Assembly: GCA_022600345.1 (NCBI GenBank)
Contig: JAHZKP010000016.1
Location: 1 to 64,000, forward strand
DNA from: Alphaproteobacteria bacterium
GTDB lineage: Bacteria > Pseudomonadota > Alphaproteobacteria > Rhizobiales > Hyphomicrobiaceae
DNA length: 64,000 nucleotides
Direction of reading: 5' to 3'
Shown: positions 8,956-17,208 of the stretch, piece after piece
Position numbering within the stretch: the first letter of the stretch is position 1
Layout: every line of letters starts with the position of its first letter
Translations under genes and position numbers: made by a program
Notes under the pieces: generated by a model
What the model was told of the DNA's origin: nothing
Database searches by the model: none
The model's input: the letters and a program-made list of their open reading frames with translations, nothing else

Positions 8956-9699
8956 ATGGCAATCCACGATTTCAACGCCGAGCGCCTTTTCGTCGAGGCA
9001 ACTTTGGCACCCGGGCATGAGGTCACCTGTTCAAGTGAACAGGTCCATTACCTCTTGAACGTTCTGCGCCTCAAGGCCGACGACACGATTCTGATTTTCA
9101 ACGGCCGTGACGGTGAATGGCAAGCCCGCCTCACGGATGTCGCCAAGCGCCGCTGCACGCTAAAGGCCGAAATCCAAACCAGGCCTCAGGTGGCCGGTCC
9201 TGATCTCGTTTATCTTTTTGCGCCTTTGAAGCGCTCCCGGCTTGATTACATGGTGCAAAAGGCCGTCGAGATGGGGGCCGCCCGGCTGCAGCCGGTCTTC
9301 ACCCGCCGAACTATAGCAGATCGCGTAAAACTCGACCGCATGCGCTCAAACGCAATCGAAGCAGCCGAACAATGCGGGATTCTGCACCTCCCCGAAGTCT
9401 CCGACCCCGTTGCGCTGCCAGCCCTCCTCGATCAATGGGACCCACAACGCCGCATCGTATTTTGCGACGAAGCAGCCGATCAGGCCGATCCGATTGCCAT
9501 CCTCAAGCAACTCGACCCCGGCCCCATTGCTGTCCTGATAGGTCCCGAAGGCGGGTTTTCGACAGAAGAACGCGCGTTGCTGCGCTCCCGCGCCTTCACG
9601 ACCGCCATTCCTTTGGGCCCGCGCATCATGCGTGCCGATACCGCCGCAATTGCCGCCCTCGCGCTCGTCAACGCCGTGCTTGGCGATTGGAAGCCCTGA
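8956..9699 (+). CDS. rsmE: 16S rRNA (uracil-1498-N3)-methyltransferase
   Basis: RsmE methylates N3 of U1498 in 16S rRNA and is a SPOUT-class enzyme with a trefoil knot. The 247-residue protein starts with an RLFVEATL segment typical of the family's PUA-like domain, continues with HYLLNVLRLKADD, and has the SAM-binding knot motifs LIGPEGGFSTEE and LGPRIMRADTA near the C-terminus. An open frame extends 43 codons upstream into the ubiA promoter region, but the ATG at 8956 gives the normal family N-terminus and leaves room for divergent promoters, so it is preferred. Confidence 0.93.
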   Translation: MAIHDFNAERLFVEATLAPGHEVTCSSEQVHYLLNVLRLKADDTILIFNGRDGEWQARLTDVAKRRCTLKAEIQTRPQVAGPDLVYLFAPLKRSRLDYMVQKAVEMGAARLQPVFTRRTIADRVKLDRMRSNAIEAAEQCGILHLPEVSDPVALPALLDQWDPQRRIVFCDEAADQADPIAILKQLDPGPIAVLIGPEGGFSTEERALLRSRAFTTAIPLGPRIMRADTAAIAALALVNAVLGDWKP

Positions 9700-9718
9700 C
9701 CAACAAGCCTTGAGAAAC

Positions 9719-9756
9719 AAAAAAGGGCGGGCCGCGATTTAACCGCAGACCCGCCC
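9719..9756 (-). terminator. Rho-independent terminator of the RhlE-type helicase gene
   Basis: Arms GGGCGGG (9725-9731) and CCCGCCC (9750-9756) form a hairpin that is followed, reading the minus strand, by a run of six Ts (A-run at 9719-9724). It lies about 37 bases past the helicase stop codon and between convergent genes. Confidence 0.8.
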
Positions 9757-9792
9757 TGATATCTGATCGGCGAACAGCCCTATACGGCTGCC

Positions 9793-11529
9793 TCAGTTCC
9801 CAGCTTTTTCCGTTTCCGACTTGGCAACCGGTTTGCGCTTCACGGGTCGCCGCAGGAAATCGGGAATCTGCTCGTTGCTGCCAAACGGGCTGTTTTCGCC
9901 CTGCGCCGCCTTGGGCTTTCCACCCCTGCGGGCACCGCTTCGGGGGGCCTCGTCACCGCGTGAAGAAGTGCTTCTGCCACGCGCTGGCGGCGCGTCACTC
10001 GAAGTGCTGGAGGAGGCCGTTGAACGACGCCGGCGCGCTGGCGGTGGACCCGCCTCCTGGCTGGCACCTTGGGAACCACCCGTTGGCATATCCCCGATTA
10101 CCGGCTGAGGTGCCCCAGGCTGGGCAACTGGTGGTGTCGCATTGCCCCCACCACGCTCGGGCTTCGCCTCCGTAGCCTCCGGGCGGGGCTGTGGTTGATC
10201 CTCAGCCCCATCGCGGCGCGGCCTGCGGCTGCGTTCACGCGCCGGTTTTGCATCTTCACTCGAACGCCCCGAGCGGCCGCTGGAGCGACCCGAACGGCCT
10301 GACGAACCTGACCGGCTGGAAGAACCAGAACGGCTCGAACCGCTACCCGAACGCCGCCGTTTGCGCGACTTGAAATCTTCCATGTCCTGATCGCTGGGTG
10401 GTTCGCTTAGCCACACGCTGCTGTCGCCGGTAATCTCCTCGATCTGCTTCAGCAACTTGAGATCGTCATAGGTGACAAGCGAAGTCGCCGAGCCCTTTTT
10501 GCCCGCACGCCCGGTCCGCCCAATCCGGTGAACGTAGTCGTCCGACTGCCACGGTAGGTCGAAGTTGAACACATGGCTGACGTCGGGAATATCGAGCCCG
10601 CGCGCCGCCACGTCGCTTGCCGCAAGAAACGTGATTTCGCCTGAGCGAAACTTATCCAGCGTCTCCATGCGCGCTTTCTGGTCCATGTCGCCATGCAGCG
10701 CGCCGGCATTGAAGCCGTGCTTGGTCAGGGACTTGAGCAGGATCGCCACGTCGCGCTTGCGATTGCAGAACACGATGGCATTGCGCACGTCTTCCCCACG
10801 CATCAGTTCACGCAGCGCCTCACGCTTGGCCCAGTCCTCGGTGTTCTCGCAATAATAAAACCGCTGTTCGATGGTCTGCGCCGTGGTCGCAGGTTTTGCC
10901 ACCTCGATACGCACGGGATCGCGCAGGAACTGGCTGACCAACCGGGTGATCTCGGGTGGCATCGTTGCCGAGAAGAACAGCGTCTGGCGCTGGGGCGGCA
11001 ACAGTTTGCAGATTTTCTCAATATCGGGAATGAAGCCCATGTCGAGCATCCGGTCGGCTTCATCGATCACCAGGATCTCAACGCCCATCAGCATGATCCG
11101 GCCGCGTTGAAAATGGTCGATCAATCGCCCGGGCGTGGCAATCAGCACATCGACGCCGCGGTCGAGCTTCTTGGTTTGCTCATCCATCGAAACACCGCCG
11201 ATCAGCAATGCCAGATTGAGCTTGTGATTGATGCCGTATTTCTCGAAGCTCTGTGCCACCTGCGCGGCCAGCTCTCTTGTCGGAGCCAGGATCAGCGAGC
11301 GCGGCATCCGCGCCCGGGCCCGGCCCTTTTCCAGCCGTGAGATCATCGGCAGCGTGAACGATGCCGTCTTGCCGGTTCCCGTCTGCGCAATGCCCAGAAC
11401 GTCGCGGCCTGTAACGGCCACCGGTATGGCTTCTTCCTGGATCGGCGTGGGTTCGGTGTAACCGGCAGCTTCTACCGCGGCCGTTACTTTTGGGCTGAGA
11501 TCAAGCTCAGCAAAGGTCTTCGTCGTCAA
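9793..11529 (-). CDS. rhlE: DEAD-box RNA helicase, RhlE type
   Basis: A 578-residue ATP-dependent RNA helicase. The core (about residues 1-375) has the Q motif FAELDLSPKV with PTPIQEEAIP, Walker A AQTGTGKT, PTRELAAQV, the DEAD box VIDEADRMLDMGF, SAT, ARGLDIPDV, and HRIGRTGRAG. After it, about 200 residues are low complexity: a Ser/Gly/Arg block, then Pro/Ala/Arg-rich stretches, ending in a basic RRPVKRKPV tail. Such tails usually bind RNA or help localise to the degradosome. The minus-strand gene is monocistronic by context, with its own terminator at 9719-9756. RhlE helicases act in ribosome assembly, cold adaptation and RNA decay. Confidence 0.92.
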   Translation of the reverse strand: MTTKTFAELDLSPKVTAAVEAAGYTEPTPIQEEAIPVAVTGRDVLGIAQTGTGKTASFTLPMISRLEKGRARARMPRSLILAPTRELAAQVAQSFEKYGINHKLNLALLIGGVSMDEQTKKLDRGVDVLIATPGRLIDHFQRGRIMLMGVEILVIDEADRMLDMGFIPDIEKICKLLPPQRQTLFFSATMPPEITRLVSQFLRDPVRIEVAKPATTAQTIEQRFYYCENTEDWAKREALRELMRGEDVRNAIVFCNRKRDVAILLKSLTKHGFNAGALHGDMDQKARMETLDKFRSGEITFLAASDVAARGLDIPDVSHVFNFDLPWQSDDYVHRIGRTGRAGKKGSATSLVTYDDLKLLKQIEEITGDSSVWLSEPPSDQDMEDFKSRKRRRSGSGSSRSGSSSRSGSSGRSGRSSGRSGRSSEDAKPARERSRRPRRDGAEDQPQPRPEATEAKPERGGGNATPPVAQPGAPQPVIGDMPTGGSQGASQEAGPPPARRRRSTASSSTSSDAPPARGRSTSSRGDEAPRSGARRGGKPKAAQGENSPFGSNEQIPDFLRRPVKRKPVAKSETEKAGN

Positions 11530-12050
11530 ACTGTGTCAACTCCCGTGACAGGACTTTGCGTTTTGGGGCAATCGCTGCCAGGATCCGGTTGGAACCCATC
11601 GCGGCAACGCCAATCCAAAACGCAAACAAAAAACCAGATCCCCATACCGATGTTTGACAATCAAGACATCGAAACCGGGAACCTAGCCCGCACGGTCGTC
11701 GCGCGGCTTATCGGTCGGTAGCGCAGGGGGAAAGTCCGGGCAAAGCGATCAATCAGAGAGGTCGTCCGCAAAAAGAATCAAAAAAGAATCGAATTCCCCT
11801 GCGCCCATGTCCGTTTCGCATCGCACACAATCGGTGACATCGCAAGTAGATCTCTGAAATCAGGACGTTTTGTCAGGGTGTGTCGTAGCAAAACGGCAGG
11901 CGCTGTCATCGGGGTTTTGCAAAACGCGAAGATAAGCCCTTGTTTGCAGGCAACAACTCGCGGCTGAATAACTGGCCGCTTGCTCGAATTGAACTTTGGC
12001 GGCGGGCCGGTCTTGCAGCGAGCCCTGAGAAAGGCGCCGCACACCGCTCG
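11530..12050. other. Intergenic region with a long-range stem
   Basis: This 521 bp stretch is upstream of rhlE and downstream of the aquaporin gene. It contains a pair of perfectly complementary 9-mers, GCGCAGGGG (11721-11729) and CCCCTGCGC (11796-11804), enclosing about 66 bases, and a tandem AAAAAGAATC just before the right arm. It may be an RNA leader or just DNA structure. An 88-codon frame at 11778-12044 looks non-coding. Confidence 0.4.
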
Positions 12051-12728
12051 CTAATCATTGTTCAACCAGCTTGCAATCAGCCCTCCGCCAACCGCGCCCA
12101 GGATCGGGGCCACCCAGAACACCCAGAGCTGCAATAGCGCTTCAGTATCCGAGAAGGCGGCAACCGCGCTCGCACGCGCAGGATTGAGCGCTGCGTGGGA
12201 AATCGGGGCCAGTACGAAATGCAGCCCGGCAATCAGAAAAGCCATGGCGATCGGCATGAACCCGGCAGGCACTCCCGATGTCGTCGCCCCCACGAACAAG
12301 ATCAAGATAAGCGCCATTGCCATCAGTTCGCCAACCAAGACCGCGGCGAATGGAAACGTGCCGCCGGCTTCGAAACGGTTGGCAATTGTCGAAATTGCTG
12401 CAACCTGACCATCGCCCGATGTTGCCGCCAATCCGGCAAAGCAGGCAGCAGCCCCGAGCGCGCCTAAGACCTGCGCGATGACATAGGGCACCGCATTGCG
12501 CGTCTCAAACCGGCCCGCGGCAACAAGGCCCAGCGTCAGCGCTGGATTGAAATGACACGCCGACACCCCGCCCAGCGCATAACACATCGCCGCATAGGTC
12601 AGCCCCGCAGCCAGAGCTGCTTCCAATCCATCGATGCCCCTGGAGGCCCCCAACAGGGCGGCCCCGCAGATCACCGCGACATAGGCGAAGGTCCCCAGGC
12701 ACTCCGCCAGCAGCGCTTTTGTGTTCAT
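12051..12728 (-). CDS. aqpZ: Aquaporin (MIP family)
   Basis: A 225-residue channel of the major intrinsic protein family, in the inner membrane, for water or small neutral solutes. Six hydrophobic helices are readable. The first pore motif is HFNPALTLG (about residues 59-67) and the second is LNPARA (about 180-185), whose Arg belongs to the selectivity filter. The N-terminal AECLGTFAYVAV is a typical first helix of the family. Length and the SACHFNPALT context fit AqpZ, though glycerol permeation cannot be excluded by eye. It is divergent from the patatin gene and has no operon partner. Confidence 0.88.
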   Translation of the reverse strand: MNTKALLAECLGTFAYVAVICGAALLGASRGIDGLEAALAAGLTYAAMCYALGGVSACHFNPALTLGLVAAGRFETRNAVPYVIAQVLGALGAAACFAGLAATSGDGQVAAISTIANRFEAGGTFPFAAVLVGELMAMALILILFVGATTSGVPAGFMPIAMAFLIAGLHFVLAPISHAALNPARASAVAAFSDTEALLQLWVFWVAPILGAVGGGLIASWLNND

Positions 12729-13093
12729 TGGCTCGTGCCCATCGCTATCCCCAGAACCGACCCGGTTTCCCTACCGCAATAGGAAGCAATATTACCTTGT
12801 CTTGAGCAATAGAGCGCCCGAGCAAGAATTCAAGATGCGGTTCTCTGTTACGAAAATGACGCTGGCCGGGCGACCTTTAATGGCGACGACAGCCTGCAAG
12901 TGTGGCTCAGCAGGCGCATACGATTGACTAAGCCCCAAGTCAGAATTGGTTAACGCACGGGGGCCGTTCACTGAAATTACATTGTTGCAGCCATCTCGGA
13001 GGCCTCCCCGGTCTATACTGTTGCAACGACTGAGGCCGGGCAGTTTCACAACCAGGCTCCAGAACCCAACCGCAACCCAAGCCAGCCACCTCG
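12729..13093. other. Divergent promoter region
   Basis: A 365 bp gap between the aquaporin gene (minus) and the patatin-like gene (plus). It should contain both promoters. I see no repeat, RNA gene or small reading frame with convincing protein character. Confidence 0.35.
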
Positions 13094-14890
13094 ATGCCCC
13101 ACCAATCATTCGATGTCCTCGCGACCGTCGAGCCGTTCTCCCGGCTGCCGGCCTCCGCGCGCGCGAAAATCCTGCAACATACCGAACTCATCGATATCCC
13201 AAGCGGTGAACTTCTCATCCGGCAGGGCCAGCCCGCCAAACGGCTGTTCATTGTCTTGAGCGGACGCTTTGCGGTTCTGGTCGAGCCCAGCCCCCAGATC
13301 GTTGCCCAGATCGGAGTTGGCCAGCCCATCGGTGAGATCGCCTTTTTCGCTGGCGGCCTGAGGACCGCGAACGTCCGCGCTGAACGTGACAGCATCGTCC
13401 TGGCGCTGACCCGCGATGAATTCGATGCCCTCGCTGGCGAGCTACCCGAACTTTGGCCGACGGTCGCAGGCACCCTGGCAACCAGATTGACCCAGACCAC
13501 CGCAGGGCGCAGCGACAACGGTCTCGTTCCCCCCAAGACGATCGCGATCTGCCGTGCAGGATCAGGTCCGCTGCATCAGGGCTTCATAGAAAACCTTAGG
13601 CAGCATTGTTCGAGCCAGCCCGGCATCCTGTTCCTCGATGCCGCCGCCGCCAAGACGGCCATGTCAACCAACGAATTGACCACTGCCTCAGCCAAGACGG
13701 CTTGGTTCAACGCGCTCGAACAGCGCTATGAACGCATCATCTACGTTTGCGATGCGACCGTTACCGATTGGACCCAGAAGGCCTTGCACCAGGCCGACCA
13801 GGTGCTGCTCGCTGCAGATGCCCGCACGGCCGGCCAGGCAACACCCAACGATCTTGAACGCCTGACCGCCACCTTGCACGATCCACAGTTCGTTAGACTG
13901 GCCCTGCTGCACTCAAAGCGGTCGGTGGCAGTCGAAGGCACTGGCAATTGGCTTGCCTCCAGACCGTTCGTTGGCGCTCACCACCATTTGGCCGTCGGCG
14001 AGGCTGATGATATCGCCCGCCTCATGCGCTTTGTAACCTGTACCGCCACGGGTCTGGTGGCCTCAGGTGGTGGCGCCTTCACGGCTGCCCATATCGGCAT
14101 GTACCAGGCGCTTCAGGAGGCCGGATACGAATTCGATTATTTCGGCGGAACCAGTGGCGGCGCAGCTATGACCGCGGCCTTTGCCAGCGATGTCGATCCA
14201 GCCGATGTCGACCAACACACCCACGACATGTTCGTCGCGCGCAAAGCCATGGCGCGTTGGAATTGGCCCCGCTACAGCATGCTCGACCACCGTGTCTTCG
14301 ATGAGAAACTGGCGGAGTTCTTTCCCACACCCGACATCGCCGACCTTTGGGTGCCCTACTTCGCCGTCGCCAGCAACCTTTCGACCAACGCGCTGGAAAT
14401 CATCAGGCGTGGTCCGCTGTGGAAAGCCATCCGCGCATCCGCCGCCATCCCCGCATTGTTCCCGCCGGTGTTTTCCAACACCGGTGAAATGCTTGTCGAC
14501 GGGTGCCTGATCGACAACGTTCCGCTTGGCCCGATGCGCAGCCTGAAGTGCGGCCCCAATGTCGTACTCGATTTAAAGGTGCCCCACATCGAAAGTCAGC
14601 GGATCGATACCGCACGGCTGCCATCGCGAACCACCTTGATGCGCAAATTGGCGCTGGGCGGTGTTATTCCAGCAGGCAACGCGCCCGGCCCCCATACGGT
14701 TCTGCTCAGAAGCCTGCTGCGCGAAACCCGCGATGTCGCCAAGGAACTCCATTCCGGCGATCGCCTGTTGACCTTCACGGTCCCCGATGACGCCAACGTT
14801 CTGGACTGGTCGAACCACCGCAAACTACGCTGGGCCGCCTACGACTTCGCCCGCCAGGAATTGGCGAGCACAACAGTCAAGTGCGGTTAA
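13094..14890 (+). CDS. Cyclic nucleotide-binding domain patatin-like phospholipase
   Basis: A 598-residue protein of the neuropathy target esterase type. Residues about 8-125 form a cyclic nucleotide-binding fold (SGELLIRQGQPAKRLFIVLSG, IGEIAFFAG). A middle region of about 190 residues (IAICRAGSGPLHQGF) follows, with no motif I recognise. The C-terminal hydrolase domain has the oxyanion motif ASGGGAF, the nucleophile motif GTSGG with Ser354, and the dyad aspartate Asp469 in VDGCLIDNVP. The usual DG[GA] is DGC here, but both catalytic residues are present, so the enzyme is probably an active phospholipase or lysophospholipase regulated by a nucleotide. No signal peptide is visible. Confidence 0.88.
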   Translation: MPHQSFDVLATVEPFSRLPASARAKILQHTELIDIPSGELLIRQGQPAKRLFIVLSGRFAVLVEPSPQIVAQIGVGQPIGEIAFFAGGLRTANVRAERDSIVLALTRDEFDALAGELPELWPTVAGTLATRLTQTTAGRSDNGLVPPKTIAICRAGSGPLHQGFIENLRQHCSSQPGILFLDAAAAKTAMSTNELTTASAKTAWFNALEQRYERIIYVCDATVTDWTQKALHQADQVLLAADARTAGQATPNDLERLTATLHDPQFVRLALLHSKRSVAVEGTGNWLASRPFVGAHHHLAVGEADDIARLMRFVTCTATGLVASGGGAFTAAHIGMYQALQEAGYEFDYFGGTSGGAAMTAAFASDVDPADVDQHTHDMFVARKAMARWNWPRYSMLDHRVFDEKLAEFFPTPDIADLWVPYFAVASNLSTNALEIIRRGPLWKAIRASAAIPALFPPVFSNTGEMLVDGCLIDNVPLGPMRSLKCGPNVVLDLKVPHIESQRIDTARLPSRTTLMRKLALGGVIPAGNAPGPHTVLLRSLLRETRDVAKELHSGDRLLTFTVPDDANVLDWSNHRKLRWAAYDFARQELASTTVKCG

Positions 14891-14926
14891 GGCCGTCGGA
14901 GCCAGCAGAGCCGCCCCACCCCGACC

Positions 14927-16972
14927 TCATAGCAGTTCCGAGCCGTCGTCGAATTGCAGGCGCTCGACGTTCTGGATGATGTCGGAGCCTTGATCGCCAT
15001 CAGACTTATTGAGGTCGGTGACACGGTAGGTTGTCTTATTGATCTGTGTGATGCGGAAATCGTCCTGGTCACCGGCAAGTATCACCGTGTCGCGGCCCGA
15101 GCCGCCGTTTATCCGGTCGTTGCCCTCGCCGCCGATCAGCCTGTCGTGGCCGCTGTCGCCAAACAGCCGGTCGCTGCCAGCATCACCAAACAGCGTGTCG
15201 TTGTTGGCCCCGCCCCGGATGAAATCATTGCCATCGCCGCCACTCAGCCGGTCGTGGCCGCTATCGCCGTAAAGCTTGTCGCTGCCGCTGCCACCGTTGC
15301 CTAGATCGTGGCCGGCTCCCCCGCGGATCAGGTCGTTGCCAGCACCCCCGTCCATGATGTCGCGATCGTTTTGGCCGAACATGCGGTCGCTGCCGTTTTC
15401 ACCAAACATCCTGTCGATGCCGTTGCCACCTGTCATCGAGTCATTGCCGCTTTCGCCGCGCAGATGGTCGCGCCCGTCATTGCCCTGGATGCGGTCGTTG
15501 CCAGTTCCACCAAACAAGCGGTCATTGCCGCCCGCCCCGATCATAAGATCGTTGCCCACGCCGCCGTCGTGGCTATCAGCACTCTGGGTGCCCCGGAACG
15601 TATCGTTGCTGTCGATGCCGGTGACCGTGAACGTTGCCGTTGCCGTGGACGAGTTGCCGTTGGCATCGCGCACCGTGTAGTCGAACGATTCCGTGCGCGT
15701 TTCGCCTTCGGGCAGGTGATCGTATCGATCGTCAAAGATCAATTCGAAGTTGCCGGTGCCCGGAACCACCCGGATTGTCGCGCCCGAGGCGAGCGTATCG
15801 GTGACAATACCGAACGATGGGCCGTTTCCATTGACGTCCGATACGACGAGTCCACCGCCGGCCGGATCGGCATCCGCCCCTTGGCCGTTGTCATCAAACA
15901 GGTTGCCGTAATAGCGGTTCGGCAACGTGCTATCAGGATCGCTGTAGTCCTCATTGAACGCGAACGCATCGTCGGCGGCTGTGGGAAGCGAAGCAATTAT
16001 GTTTGCGACGGTCTGAACGCCATCGGAAAATTCAATTTCCTCGACATCCTTGAAGGTGTGTACCCTCGAGAAGTCCGACAGGGTCAGAGCGTTGGTATTG
16101 GCATTGAAGCTGGCCGAATAGCTGGCAAAGGTCCCAGGCAGGACGACTCGGTCGGTGCCGTCTCCCCCATTGATCGTGTTGTCGCCGTCGCTACTGGCGA
16201 TGATGACATTGTTCTGGGCATTTCCGGTCAGGTTGAGATCGCCCGACCCGGTGAATTCGAAGTCCTCAACATTGTCCGGCAAAACGTATTCTGCCAGCGA
16301 GGACTTTACAGTATCGGTGCCCTCTGCGGCATTCTCGGTAACAAGGTCCAACTCGTTGTCGACAATGTAGGTGTCGTTGCCCGTGCCGCCGCGCATTATG
16401 TCGTCGTCCAGGCCACCGTCGAGGTAATCGTCGTTGGCACCGCCGATCAATTCGTCGCTGCCACTCCCGCCCGATAGCGTGTCGTCGCCTGCGCCGCCAT
16501 CAATGGTGTCGCCGCCATCGCCGCCCGACAAGTCATCATCCCCGCCGCCTCCGTCGATGTCATTGCCATCATCAAAGCCAACGAAGGTATCGTCACTGGA
16601 CGCTCCGGTGAACGAATTCAGCCCGGACCCGATTGCATTGATCAAATCTGAAGTGTCGCCAGCAAGCGCCGTGAGAACATCACCGTAGACCACGTCGGAG
16701 AACCCGATATTGCCGCTGGTCGTCGTGGCGATCTTGACGCCATTGACCGTAATCTCGAGGCCGTCGATAAATCCCAGCCCGGCAATAACCGCGCCGCCTA
16801 CATCATATTCGATGTCGGAACCCGTAAAGCGCACTTCACTCGTGCCGTCCACGACAGAGAAGAATTCATCGGTGCCCTGCTGGTAGGATCCAGCGGCCAG
16901 GATATCCAACAGCGCCTGCGAGACATTTGTTGTCGCGGCCGCACCTTCGATGATCTGGATATCAATAGACAT
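14927..16972 (-). CDS. RTX-type calcium-binding protein, probable type I secretion substrate
   Basis: A 681-residue acidic protein without an N-terminal signal peptide. Glycine-rich nonapeptide repeats (GGxGxDxLx type, such as GGDGGDTIDGGAGDDTLSGG) occur in two blocks, about residues 125-205 and 470-625. Between them lies a cadherin-like segment ending in FTVTGIDS. Each block is followed by a similar domain (GTDRVVLPGTF and GRDTVILAGD, ending in VEEIEFSDGV and VERLQFDDGS), so the protein contains an internal duplication. Such proteins fold on calcium after export through a type I system; none of its components is in this window. A long frame on the opposite strand is only a shadow of the repeats. 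Confidence 0.85.
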   Translation of the reverse strand: MSIDIQIIEGAAATTNVSQALLDILAAGSYQQGTDEFFSVVDGTSEVRFTGSDIEYDVGGAVIAGLGFIDGLEITVNGVKIATTTSGNIGFSDVVYGDVLTALAGDTSDLINAIGSGLNSFTGASSDDTFVGFDDGNDIDGGGGDDDLSGGDGGDTIDGGAGDDTLSGGSGSDELIGGANDDYLDGGLDDDIMRGGTGNDTYIVDNELDLVTENAAEGTDTVKSSLAEYVLPDNVEDFEFTGSGDLNLTGNAQNNVIIASSDGDNTINGGDGTDRVVLPGTFASYSASFNANTNALTLSDFSRVHTFKDVEEIEFSDGVQTVANIIASLPTAADDAFAFNEDYSDPDSTLPNRYYGNLFDDNGQGADADPAGGGLVVSDVNGNGPSFGIVTDTLASGATIRVVPGTGNFELIFDDRYDHLPEGETRTESFDYTVRDANGNSSTATATFTVTGIDSNDTFRGTQSADSHDGGVGNDLMIGAGGNDRLFGGTGNDRIQGNDGRDHLRGESGNDSMTGGNGIDRMFGENGSDRMFGQNDRDIMDGGAGNDLIRGGAGHDLGNGGSGSDKLYGDSGHDRLSGGDGNDFIRGGANNDTLFGDAGSDRLFGDSGHDRLIGGEGNDRINGGSGRDTVILAGDQDDFRITQINKTTYRVTDLNKSDGDQGSDIIQNVERLQFDDGSELL

Positions 16973-17208
16973 AGCAGCAATCCCCCCATATCGAGCGAGC
17001 GCCAGCGGGGCATAAACCTGCGCCGCCTGGAACGTTCCGAGCGCTGATAGATATACGGCGAATCACGCCAAAAAGGTGGCGAAATCACAACAGTTGACGC
17101 GTCACTGTGTGGAGTGCCCGCTTTACCTATTTACATTGCGCAGGTCTTTTGCTAGCCCGCCAGGAAATGACTGACGGCTCACTCGGGTCCCCTACGCCAC
17201 GGGCAGCC

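Noticed and set aside
11725-11745. GGGGGAAAGTCCGGGC resembling the conserved RNase P RNA start
   Set aside because: The other conserved RNase P regions are not found downstream before the aquaporin gene, so the match is considered chance.
11778-12044. 88-codon frame upstream of the aquaporin end
   Set aside because: No protein-like pattern, no good ribosome-binding site, and it covers part of a structured gap.
15308-16477. 389-codon plus-strand frame opposite the RTX gene
   Set aside because: Its composition (repeated Val, Ala, Ile and Asp) is the antisense of glycine-aspartate repeats; the minus-strand protein has clear RTX motifs.
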